Positions 1 to 5,502 of a DNA stretch of 5,502 nt are shown here, one piece after another; the first letter of the stretch is position 1; each line of letters begins with the position of its first letter. The DNA lies in assembly GCA_030598305.1 (NCBI GenBank), contig JAUVQC010000105.1, positions 1 to 5,502 on the forward strand. The letters run 5' to 3'. The notes beneath the pieces were generated by a model. The model saw only the letters and a program-made list of their open reading frames with translations, did not search any database and was not told the origin of the DNA. This DNA comes from Actinomycetes bacterium. Its GTDB lineage: Bacteria; Actinomycetota; Acidimicrobiia; UBA5794. The translations under genes were made by a program, and so were the position numbers.

Positions 1-27
1 AGTCTACTTGGAGGGCGGAAACACCCA

Positions 28-1107
28 TCATGGAGCGTGTTCGAACCGCTCCTCATAGTGGGCCAGGAACTTCTTCCAACGAGTGTTGGCATATGGGATG
101 AACCGGATCCTCTGCATCGGATTGACCGCAAGTGGAATCGCCGCCATGGCGTACATGTAGTCCGAGAGCATGATCATGTCCTCGGTCTCTGTTGTCAGAC
201 GATCAAGTTCGTTCTCGCGAGCATCACCCGTGAGGCTGCCACAGTCCAAATAGTGGCCGACGAGAACCTCGATGTCGTCTCCCGTGTAGTCGGGCTCAGC
301 GATCGAGAAGTGGGGTGGATCGGTCTGTCCATGCCGCATGACGGTCTCGGCGAAGAGGTTTGCGAAGTCAAAGGCCGGGTGGTTCAGGCAGGAGAACTCA
401 AAATCCAACAGCTTGACGTCGCCGTTGGTGAGCAGCATGACATTGCCGTGATATGTGTCGTTGTGACAGAACGCAAGTGGGCTCATGGGCAGGCAGCGCT
501 GCACCTTTGCTGCCGTCTCTTCACTGAGAATCTCGACAAGGTCATCGCACATCGCCTGCTCATCTGGTGGGAAGACGTGCCGCTGGTCATCGAGGATCAC
601 TCGGGCAAGCGGTCCCCACTTGTCGTGCAGAAGCTCGAAGAACGGGCTCGTCGCTAGCCCATCGGGCTCCAATTGGTGGAATCGGTACAGCTCAGATGCG
701 ATCCCTTTCAGGACGTTCCCATCGCTGAGATCGTGCCGTGTGAGCGTACGACCGTCGTAGAACTCCTCAATCCTGCACACATCGTCATAGTGGAGACACC
801 GAGCAGCGATACGGTGATCACCGAGCAACAGGAAGACATCCTTCTCTGTCCCGGAGTCAAGGATGGCGTTCTCCTTACCCTCCAGGCCTCGATACAGCAC
901 GGCGGGCGGATCGACGTCAGACAGACATCTGATCGCCATGGTGAAAGAAGAGAACCCCTTCGGATCGTGCCACTCGAAGTCCTCGATGGACAGTGAACGC
1001 CACTCAGGAAACACAGCGCGGCAGTGATCCAATACATCTTCGATCGGTGGGGAGTCGAACACCTCGCCACGATACCTTCCGGATGGGACGCCGACGGGAT
1101 GTGACAT
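28..1107 (-). CDS. Choline/ethanolamine kinase-family phosphotransferase
   Basis: This 359-residue cytoplasmic protein probably phosphorylates choline, ethanolamine or a similar small amino alcohol with ATP. Seen in the sequence: an N-lobe stretch VLYRGLEGKENAILD (70-84), with Arg73 in the place where the family has its nucleotide-contacting strand; a linker EEFYDGRTL (114-122); the phosphotransferase catalytic loop CHNDTYHGN (214-222), with Asp217 as likely base and Asn222 as metal ligand; the metal-binding segment LLDFEFSCLNHPAFDFANLF (233-252); and a late helix LSDYMYAMAAIPLA (314-327). The segment with DFE followed by N and DFAN is characteristic of choline/ethanolamine kinases rather than of aminoglycoside kinases. 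The start is uncertain. Two adjacent ATGs (1110 and 1107) have only a weak AGG before them. The frame stays open to an ATG at 1248, inside the divergent MFS gene, which I reject. A GTG at 1062 preceded by GGAAGG would give 344 residues. The family is clear; the true substrate is not shown. Confidence 0.86.
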   Translation of the reverse strand: MSHPVGVPSGRYRGEVFDSPPIEDVLDHCRAVFPEWRSLSIEDFEWHDPKGFSSFTMAIRCLSDVDPPAVLYRGLEGKENAILDSGTEKDVFLLLGDHRIAARCLHYDDVCRIEEFYDGRTLTRHDLSDGNVLKGIASELYRFHQLEPDGLATSPFFELLHDKWGPLARVILDDQRHVFPPDEQAMCDDLVEILSEETAAKVQRCLPMSPLAFCHNDTYHGNVMLLTNGDVKLLDFEFSCLNHPAFDFANLFAETVMRHGQTDPPHFSIAEPDYTGDDIEVLVGHYLDCGSLTGDARENELDRLTTETEDMIMLSDYMYAMAAIPLAVNPMQRIRFIPYANTRWKKFLAHYEERFEHAP

Positions 1108-1138
1108 CATCCTGGGATGACGAAGAGAGGCTCGTGCC
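1108..1138. promoter_or_regulatory. Very short divergent intergenic gap
   Basis: Only 31 bases separate the chosen kinase start (minus strand) from the MFS start (plus strand). No convincing -35/-10 pair fits here for either direction. The promoters must therefore overlap the 5' coding ends, give leaderless or near-leaderless messages, or the kinase must start further in (GTG at 1062, widening the gap to 76 bases). The only clear signal is the ribosome binding site of the MFS gene. The layout suggests the two genes are expressed from one shared control region, but this is inference. Confidence 0.4.
1125..1130 (+). promoter_or_regulatory. Ribosome binding site of the MFS gene
   Basis: GAGAGG lies 8 bases before the ATG at 1139. 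It is purine-rich, well spaced, and supports that start for the transporter over any later in-frame codon. Confidence 0.65.
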
Positions 1139-2347
1139 ATGACCGAGATTGACCCGATCGTCACTGAGGATCCGAACCGCACAGAGGGATTCCAGACCGG
1201 TCGCGTTGCAACCATTGCCGGCGGGCATGCCGTCCACGACACGTTCACGGCGTTTCTGCCCCCACTCCTTCCGCACTTCGTTCAGACCCTCTCCCTCTCC
1301 AACACCGCAGCGGGAGCGCTTGCAGCCTTCCTGCAACTTCCCTCGCTCCTGCAGCCGATCATCGGGCATCTCGCTGACAGGACGACCCTCCGGTGGATAG
1401 TCATCCTTGGTCCCGGCGTCACAGGAACCGCGATGAGCTTTCTGGGGTGGGCGCCCGGCTACCTTGCACTCGCACTGCTCCTCTTGGTCGCTGGAGTCAG
1501 CGTTGCGGCGTTCCATGCAACAGCTCCAGTCGCAATCGGATACCTGTCGGGGAATCGGCTTGGGAGAGGGATGGGCTTCTGGATGGTGGGTGGCGAGTTG
1601 GGTCGGACGCTCGGTCCTCTCGTCGTTGTGAGCGCCCTTGCGTTCATGTCGATGCGGTCGATGGCATACCTGTCGCTCGCCGCCGTCGCGACCTCAGTAT
1701 TCCTCTACTTCCGACTTCGTGATGTCCCATTGCGGACCCGCGACGACGGAGAGCAGGTGCCGTGGCGCACCGCTGTACGGGCGATGCGCTCGATCATGAT
1801 CCTTCTTGGAGCGCTCGTGGCGTTGCGCAGCATGATGATCATGGCCACCACGATCTTCCTCCCCCTCTATCTCACCGAGCAGGGTGCGAGCCTCTGGCTC
1901 GCGGGCGCCGCGCTCTCCATCGTCGAAGCCGCCGGGATCGCAGGCGCATTCGCCGGCGGTTGGATCAGTGACCATGTCGGTCGGCGCGCGGTCATGATCT
2001 TCGGGCAGGTCGTCGCCCCGGTTGCACTCGTGGCGTTTCTCGCGGCTGACGGATGGGTGCAGGTCGCGTTCCTCCCTGTCATCGGCTTCTCACTGCTGGC
2101 GGTGCCTCCGGTCCTCATGGCATTGGTACAGGAGCGATTCCCCCAGAGCAGGGCACTCGCGAACGGCGTCTACCTGTCGATGAACTTCGCGATCCGGTCA
2201 GTCGCTGCGATTGTCTACGGGGTGGCGGGCGACGCATTCGGCCTGTCGACCTCGATGTACATCGCTGCGGCAGTAATGATCATGGGGCTTCCCCTCATCT
2301 GGATGATCGTGCCGACGCGAGACTCTCACGCACATGGGTCCGCCTGA
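1139..2347 (+). CDS. MFS transporter, fosmidomycin-resistance (Fsr)-like
   Basis: This is a 402-residue integral membrane carrier of the major facilitator superfamily, a normal length for a 12-helix member, and probably a proton-driven exporter of a small molecule. Residues 1-22 are a polar cytoplasmic tail. The first helix region carries GGHAVHDTFTAFLPPLLP (28-45), which resembles the H-x3-D ... LLP pattern of Fsr-type carriers. The loop between helices 2 and 3 has GHLADRTTLRW (76-86), a form of MFS motif A, and the second half repeats it as GGWISDHVGRR (273-283). AAFHATAPVAIGYLSG (123-138) followed by GGELGRTLGPLV (151-162) matches the Fsr segment around FHPEA, though the PEA part reads ATA. 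A polar loop near 192-212 divides the two six-helix halves. The start is backed by GAGAGG 8 bases upstream. The gene diverges from the choline kinase-like gene and converges on the haem-type ABC operon. The substrate cannot be told from sequence; fosmidomycin resistance should not be assumed. Confidence 0.87.
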   Translation: MTEIDPIVTEDPNRTEGFQTGRVATIAGGHAVHDTFTAFLPPLLPHFVQTLSLSNTAAGALAAFLQLPSLLQPIIGHLADRTTLRWIVILGPGVTGTAMSFLGWAPGYLALALLLLVAGVSVAAFHATAPVAIGYLSGNRLGRGMGFWMVGGELGRTLGPLVVVSALAFMSMRSMAYLSLAAVATSVFLYFRLRDVPLRTRDDGEQVPWRTAVRAMRSIMILLGALVALRSMMIMATTIFLPLYLTEQGASLWLAGAALSIVEAAGIAGAFAGGWISDHVGRRAVMIFGQVVAPVALVAFLAADGWVQVAFLPVIGFSLLAVPPVLMALVQERFPQSRALANGVYLSMNFAIRSVAAIVYGVAGDAFGLSTSMYIAAAVMIMGLPLIWMIVPTRDSHAHGSA

Positions 2348-2408
2348 CCACATCGGTTCGTGACGAGGTATGCGATACGGGAGAGCAGTCTGGTTGGGTC
2401 CAAGGGCC
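2348..2408. other. Convergent intergenic gap without clear terminator
   Basis: These 61 bases lie between the MFS stop (TGA, 2345-2347) and the ATPase stop (TAG on the minus strand, 2409-2411). The only symmetrical elements are a 4-base stem with a 3-base loop (gtatgcgatac) and the 8-base palindrome AGGGCCCT at 2403-2410, which has no loop and overlaps the ATPase stop. Neither has a T-run. No intrinsic terminator is visible in either direction, so termination may be factor-dependent. Confidence 0.45.
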
Positions 2409-3197
2409 CTATCGGGTGTTATCGGCGATCAGGACGAGAGGGCAGCCCCGGGTCGGGTGCTCCACAACAGTCATCGACTGGTTGTACACGTCGCTGAGTA
2501 GCTCCGCACGCAGGACTTCAGCAGGAGACCCCTCGGCCCTCACAATCCCCTCATCCATCATCACGATTCGATCCGCGTGGAAGGCTGCAGCATTCAAGTC
2601 GTGCAGGACAGCAACGACGCATGCCTTCTCCGAAGCGAGCTGCCTCATCTCGTTCAGCACGCGCTCCTGATGTGCCACGTCCAGAGCGGTCGTTGGTTCA
2701 TCCAGAAGTACGAGCGGTGCGGCCTGAGCAAAGACGCGCGCCATGACAACTCGGGTTTGTTCTCCCCCACTGAGGGTTGCGAAGATGCGGCCAGCGAGAT
2801 GGGAAGTGTCGGTTCGATCCATGGCGGACCGAATGGCAGCGCGATCCGATTCAAGCGATGCGTCGTCGTCGGTTCGGTGCGGATGTCGACCCATCTCCAC
2901 CACCGCAAGCGCCGTGAACGGAATGTCGCTGGCCCCTCCCTGGCGCATCACGGATCGAACCCTTGCAAGTTCAAGAGGCACTGCTGAACGCGTATTGATC
3001 TCGTTGACGGTGATACTCCCTGCATCTGGCAGAACGTCACCAGCGAGAAGACGCAACAACGTCGTCTTCCCTGCACCATTCGGGCCGAGAACGGCGATCA
3101 CTTCCCCGGGGTGACCGATCAGATCGGCATTGTCGACCAGCGTGACGTCACCGACCTGATACGTGACGTTCTCTGCGATGAGAATCGGATCAGGCAT
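2409..3197 (-). CDS. hmuV: Haem-type ABC importer, ATP-binding protein
   Basis: This 262-residue cytoplasmic ATPase would power uptake through the adjacent FecCD-type permease; the usual importer has two copies per complex. All nucleotide-binding motifs are present: Walker A GPNGAGKTT (38-46), a Q-loop glutamine at Gln86 in SVMRQ, the signature LSGGE (142-146) followed by QTRVVMARVFAQ, Walker B LVLLDEP (162-168) with catalytic Glu167, the D-loop ALD (171-173), and the switch His199 in VLHD. The C-terminal segment VVEHPTRGCPLVLI (244-257) resembles the end of HmuV-family proteins, where a similar HP-x4-PLV stretch closes the chain. Length and motif spacing are normal. The ATG overlaps the end of the permease gene by 8 bases (ATGCCTGA), and AAGGA lies 8 bases upstream of it. 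Haem (hemin) is the likely substrate class from family resemblance. Siderophore or cobalamin ATPases (FecE, BtuD) are close relatives and cannot be wholly excluded. Confidence 0.9.
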   Translation of the reverse strand: MPDPILIAENVTYQVGDVTLVDNADLIGHPGEVIAVLGPNGAGKTTLLRLLAGDVLPDAGSITVNEINTRSAVPLELARVRSVMRQGGASDIPFTALAVVEMGRHPHRTDDDASLESDRAAIRSAMDRTDTSHLAGRIFATLSGGEQTRVVMARVFAQAAPLVLLDEPTTALDVAHQERVLNEMRQLASEKACVVAVLHDLNAAAFHADRIVMMDEGIVRAEGSPAEVLRAELLSDVYNQSMTVVEHPTRGCPLVLIADNTR

Positions 3198-4224
3198 CGT
3201 GCGTGTCCTTGCGTGACAACAACCACAGGAACACAGGGCCGCCGACCACAGCCGTGATCAACCCCACCGGGATCTCGACAGGCGATAGAACCGTGCGGGC
3301 AAGGAGATCCGCAAGAACCACGAAGATCCCGCCGCCGAGCATCGATGCAACAAGCAGGTGCCGGTGCTTGGGACCAACAATCGGTCGCATCAGGAACGGA
3401 ACAAGGAGTCCAACGAAGGCGACGACTCCGGCGACGCCAACCGTTACACCCACCGCAGCACCACATCCAATCAAGACACCCGTCGTCACAAGGTCGGTGT
3501 CGACGCCGAGATGACGGGCTTCGGCTTCGCCAAGTCCAAGAAGATCAAGGTTACGAGCTGCAGTGAGAAGTCCTCCGATTGTGATGACGAGGAGAATCGC
3601 TGCTGTTCCGAACGATCGCCACGTTGCGCCAGAGATACTCCCCAGAAGCCAGAACTCGATGGGTGGCACAACGGATCGGTCAGCCCCGAACACGACAAAG
3701 CCCACAAAGGCGCTCAACATGGCCCCGAGAGCCACCCCAGACAGGATGATGCGCGTCGGGTCGATGGAGCTTCGGCGTACGAGTCGACGAAGTACGAACG
3801 ATGTGGCGATTCCAGCCACAACTCCACCTGCAATCGCGCCGCGCACACCACCTCCCACGGCGCCGATCGCAGCGCCGATCGCAGCGCCAGGGCCGATACC
3901 GAGGAGCTGTGGATCCGCCAAATCGTTTCTGAGCAGGCCTTGGAGGACTGCACCGACCAAACCGAGCGTCGCACCCACGAGGAAGCCGAGCAGGACGCGT
4001 GGCATACGAATACCCCACACCACGGACTCGGACTGCGCCGGGGCGTCACCGAAGCCGATCTTGGCGAACAGAACGGAGACCACATCAGAACTCGGTATGT
4101 CCACCGCGCCCAGCGCGAGTGAAACGAATGCGGCTCCAAGGGTGATAGCCACCGCAAGCGGCCAGAACCAAGCCCTGCGGACGGAGTGTGGGTCGGCTGA
4201 CTTGAACCAGGATTCGTCTGTCAA
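3190..4224 (-). CDS. hmuU: Haem-type ABC importer, FecCD-family permease
   Basis: This 344-residue inner-membrane permease of the FecCD/BtuC family would form, as a dimer, the channel for haem or another iron chelate. Seen: a first helix after a charged tail (about 20-40); RMPRVLLGFLVGATLGLVG (73-91), the family's R-x-PR entry to helix 2; VLQGLLRNDLADPQLLGIG (93-111), close to the usual LQ-x-LLRNPLADP-x-LLG with Asp replacing the Pro; GLGEAEARHLGVD (230-242), the cytoplasmic coupling segment that meets the ATPase; GVVAFVGLLVPFLMRPIVG (266-284); and ADLLARTVLSPVEIPVGLIT (305-324). These are the expected FecCD landmarks in order, and the length is typical. The start is a TTG whose last two bases begin the TGA of the binding-protein gene (TTGA). 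No ATG, and no GTG that keeps helix 1, is available, and no good ribosome binding site precedes it, which points to coupled translation. The haem assignment rests mainly on the neighbours. Confidence 0.9.
   Translation of the reverse strand: MTDESWFKSADPHSVRRAWFWPLAVAITLGAAFVSLALGAVDIPSSDVVSVLFAKIGFGDAPAQSESVVWGIRMPRVLLGFLVGATLGLVGAVLQGLLRNDLADPQLLGIGPGAAIGAAIGAVGGGVRGAIAGGVVAGIATSFVLRRLVRRSSIDPTRIILSGVALGAMLSAFVGFVVFGADRSVVPPIEFWLLGSISGATWRSFGTAAILLVITIGGLLTAARNLDLLGLGEAEARHLGVDTDLVTTGVLIGCGAAVGVTVGVAGVVAFVGLLVPFLMRPIVGPKHRHLLVASMLGGGIFVVLADLLARTVLSPVEIPVGLITAVVGGPVFLWLLSRKDTHDA
3206..3210 (-). promoter_or_regulatory. Ribosome binding site of the hmuV-like gene
   Basis: Read on the minus strand, AAGGA stands 8 bases before the ATG at 3197. 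It lies inside the last codons of the permease gene, so the ATPase can be loaded independently as well as by coupling to the overlapping upstream stop codon. Confidence 0.6.
3860..3888. repeat. 12-base tandem repeat inside the permease gene
   Basis: The unit cgccgatcgcag occurs twice in a row (3861-3884), with a further four matching bases and one preceding base. It lies in the permease gene and encodes GAAIGAAIGA (residues 113-122), a small-residue helix segment. The number of units is divisible by three bases, so copy-number slippage would add or remove four residues without a frameshift. Confidence 0.75.
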
Positions 4225-5225
4225 TCGGCAAGGCCCGGATAGAGGTCGTCCACGAATTCGCCCAGAGCCACCCCCACGCGGGGGCCCAGATTGAAGAAGT
4301 ACGCCTCGTCATACGCGAGGAACGCCCTGTTCTGACCGGCCGGTGTCTCAGCGATCCCCGGGATCTCGAGAAGGGCATCGATACCCCCGAGTCCTTCGAT
4401 ACCTGACTCCGGTAGGACGATGACATCAGGCATGGCCGAAATGAGAGCCTCGGGTGTAAGCGGTATGGCACCTTCTCCGAGTGCAGCGCCAACATCGATC
4501 GCTCCGGCACCTTCGATCATGGCCTGGGTCGGTATGCCCGTTCCGAAGAGGAGGAGCAGAGAGGGACCGCGCGTATAGAGATAGGCGACGCGCGGCTGTT
4601 CGAGGGCTTGTGCTGCGCGGTCCTGTGCAACGGCAACTTGAGACATGACTCGCGCCGACAACTCCTGTCCTGCTTGGAGCACTCCGAGTATGTCTGCGAC
4701 CTGCATGATCTTCTCCTCGACACCGGGAAGTGAGGTCTGATACTTGAGGATGATGACAGGCACACCAGCGTTGCGCAGTTGCTCAATGGTCTCGGTCGGT
4801 TGGATCGACTCGTCACCAAGCACGAGGGTCGGCTCGTAACGAAGTACCGATTCGGCCGCCAGAGCCTGCCCGAATCCGACGCTGTTGCCGGATCGCCTGA
4901 GTTCGTTCGCTTCGGGCGGGTAGGTCGTGGTTATGTCGACGGCTACCACGCTGTCGCCAAGGCCGAGTTCGAAGATGATCTCCGTGATGTCTCCCGTGAG
5001 CGACACAATCCTTGATGTGTCTGTCACAGTCGTTGCCACGCCGTCCGCCCCGACGAACACACTTTCTCCAAGGTCCGTAGAGGTAGTCGTTTGAGCGACA
5101 GAGCTGGACGTGAACGACTGTGCTGGTTCCGATGCCGTGTTGGCCGGAGTGCATGCGGCGACTGCGAGAGTCGCACCAATCACGAGGGTCATCAACCGAT
5201 GGTGCGTGCAGCGTCCAGAGGCCAT
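4221..5225 (-). CDS. hmuT: Haem-type ABC importer, substrate-binding lipoprotein
   Basis: This 334-residue binding protein would be anchored outside the membrane and deliver haem, or a related iron complex, to the FecCD permease. The N-terminus has basic residues (Arg5, His8, His9, Arg10), a hydrophobic core (11-23) and a lipobox VAAC, so lipidation at Cys25 is expected. A Ser/Thr/Gln-rich tether (about 36-51) follows. The TroA/PeripBP_2-like fold runs from about 71 to 330: RIVSLTGDITEIIFELGLGD (72-91) is the standard first strand and helix, VVAVDITTTYPP (93-104) is the HmuT-type loop with Tyr102 in the position where haem-binding homologues carry a ligand tyrosine, and the two lobes are joined by a helix about 168-207. 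The predicted mature chain contains no histidine. The ATG at 5225 is chosen because the alternative at 5192 would lose the basic n-region; its ribosome binding site is weak. The stop overlaps the permease start. Haem is likely but a siderophore ligand remains possible. Confidence 0.88.
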   Translation of the reverse strand: MASGRCTHHRLMTLVIGATLAVAACTPANTASEPAQSFTSSSVAQTTTSTDLGESVFVGADGVATTVTDTSRIVSLTGDITEIIFELGLGDSVVAVDITTTYPPEANELRRSGNSVGFGQALAAESVLRYEPTLVLGDESIQPTETIEQLRNAGVPVIILKYQTSLPGVEEKIMQVADILGVLQAGQELSARVMSQVAVAQDRAAQALEQPRVAYLYTRGPSLLLLFGTGIPTQAMIEGAGAIDVGAALGEGAIPLTPEALISAMPDVIVLPESGIEGLGGIDALLEIPGIAETPAGQNRAFLAYDEAYFFNLGPRVGVALGEFVDDLYPGLAD

Positions 5226-5308
5226 GGCTCTACTCGGTCTTTGCAGCGACCGCGCGCTGGGGCGAGAGAACCGAGATCACTCGACCACCGAGATAGCGAT
5301 GACCCGCT
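5226..5308 (-). promoter_or_regulatory. Leader region before the hmuTUV-like operon
   Basis: These 83 bases separate the stop of the upstream partial gene from the hmuT-like start. They contain a direct repeat of ACCGAGAT at 5270-5277 and 5287-5294 (17 bases from start to start), and a small inverted repeat CTCG-ACCAC-CGAG at 5280-5292. A third, inverted ACCGAG core lies at 5233-5238. No T-run follows the inverted repeat, so it does not look like an intrinsic terminator. I see no convincing -35/-10 pair and no match to the AT-rich iron box of DtxR/IdeR regulators. The region may be an operator, or simply a spacer within a longer operon. Confidence 0.35.
5270..5294. repeat. Direct repeat ACCGAGAT x2, possible operator
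   Basis: Two exact 8-base copies start 17 bases apart, 45 to 69 bases upstream of the hmuT-like start. The spacing is a little over one and a half helical turns, so the copies would not face the same side of the DNA. Eight-base repeats can arise by chance in so short a region; a regulatory role is only a possibility. Confidence 0.3.
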
Positions 5309-5502
5309 TCACGGACAGCCGACCCGGGCCAATGTCATGATCTGACAGAAAAACTCTCTGCTGATCTGCCAACCCTCTTCAGTCAGCAGGGCATCACCCT
5401 CGAGATCCGAGTATGCCGCGTTCCCCGCGAACAGGAACGAGTAGATGACCCTGGCCTCATTCCCGTCGATTCCGACCCTGTCGGCCTGGAGCGCGATTCC
5501 GC
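5309..5502 (-). CDS. C-terminal part of a probable exported protein (cut by window edge)
   Basis: The last 63 residues of a gene that begins beyond the right edge; the stop is TGA at 5309-5311. The readable part has alternating hydrophobic strands, ALQADRVGIDGNEARVIYSF (visible residues 3-22), then GDALLTEEGWQISREFFCQI (35-54), and ends LARVGCP. A strand, then a G-W-x-(I/V)-S-R strand, then a short helix with Cys is a pattern I associate with the C-terminal, NTF2-like domain of small secreted actinobacterial proteins such as the Mtb12-like group. That link is from memory and only at pattern level. Two cysteines (52 and 62 of the visible part) lie near the C-terminus and could form a disulphide outside the cell. 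It is on the same strand as the haem-type importer, 83 bases upstream, so it may be cotranscribed. No function can be assigned; a role in ligand capture is speculative. Its N-terminus and any signal peptide are not visible. Confidence 0.68.
   Translation of the reverse strand, partial: GIALQADRVGIDGNEARVIYSFLFAGNAAYSDLEGDALLTEEGWQISREFFCQIMTLARVGCP

Noticed and set aside
37..657. Plus-strand open frame of 206 residues opposite the kinase gene
   Set aside because: No recognisable motif, and it is antisense to the catalytic core of a clear kinase. It ends without relation to any neighbouring gene.
1160..1195. Possible minus-strand promoter for the kinase inside the first MFS codons (TTCGGA, then TCAATC about 18 bases on)
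   Set aside because: Both elements match the consensus poorly and such matches are frequent by chance, so it was not listed as a feature.
1108..1248. N-terminal extension of the kinase gene by up to 47 residues, starting at 1248
   Set aside because: The extension lies opposite the MFS start and first 36 codons, has no ribosome binding site, and its residues look like an antisense reading of the MFS N-terminus rather than a domain.
2403..2410. AGGGCCCT palindrome as a terminator
   Set aside because: A perfect palindrome without loop and without a T-run cannot act as an intrinsic terminator, and eight bases of symmetry are common in GC-rich DNA.
2053..2670. Plus-strand frame of 205 residues bridging the MFS and ATPase genes
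   Set aside because: It overlaps the end of the MFS gene in another frame and runs antisense into the ATPase gene. Its composition is Arg/Ser-rich with no domain, so it is a shadow frame.
3358..4294. Two long plus-strand open frames (254 residues at 3358-4122 and 243 residues at 3563-4294) opposite the permease gene
   Set aside because: They are low-complexity, rich in Arg, Pro, Ser, Thr, Asp and Glu, and show no domain. Such frames arise by chance opposite GC-rich genes. The permease on the other strand has complete family motifs.
5280..5292. CTCG-ACCAC-CGAG inverted repeat as a terminator after the upstream partial gene
   Set aside because: The stem is only four pairs and no T-run follows on the minus strand.

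Overview
The window is GC-rich, densely packed bacterial DNA. A high-GC actinobacterium (Actinomycetota), possibly of the Acidimicrobiia type, is my best guess. The basis is compact gene spacing, an Ala/Val-rich lipoprotein signal followed by a Ser/Thr-rich tether, a TTG start, and a secreted-protein C-terminus typical of actinobacterial exported proteins. No marker gene is present, so the placement is an inference.

Left part (28-2347): two genes diverge from about position 1110-1139. On the minus strand is a choline/ethanolamine kinase-family protein with unusually clear eukaryote-like motifs. On the plus strand is a 402-residue major facilitator superfamily transporter of the fosmidomycin-resistance (Fsr)-like type. 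With the start chosen here, only 31 bases separate the two coding regions; a downstream GTG start for the kinase would widen this to 76.

Right part (2409-5502): a minus-strand operon, read right to left, encodes a complete haem-type ABC importer. Its parts are a substrate-binding lipoprotein (hmuT-like), a FecCD-type permease (hmuU-like) and an ATPase (hmuV-like). Adjacent genes overlap (TTGA overlap, then an 8-base overlap), which implies translational coupling and matched expression. The lipoprotein would capture haem or a related iron chelate outside the membrane, a permease dimer would pass it across, and an ATPase dimer would drive transport. Upstream, 83 bases away and on the same strand, is the C-terminal end of a probably exported protein that runs off the window edge. 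It may belong to the same transcription unit.

The transporter operon and the MFS gene converge on a 61-base gap with no recognisable terminator. I see no RNA genes, mobile elements, CRISPR arrays or phage signals. I find no clearly undescribed system. The points most worth checking are the binding protein whose predicted mature form has no histidine, the eukaryote-like kinase paired with an MFS carrier, the partial exported gene, and a short direct repeat before hmuT.
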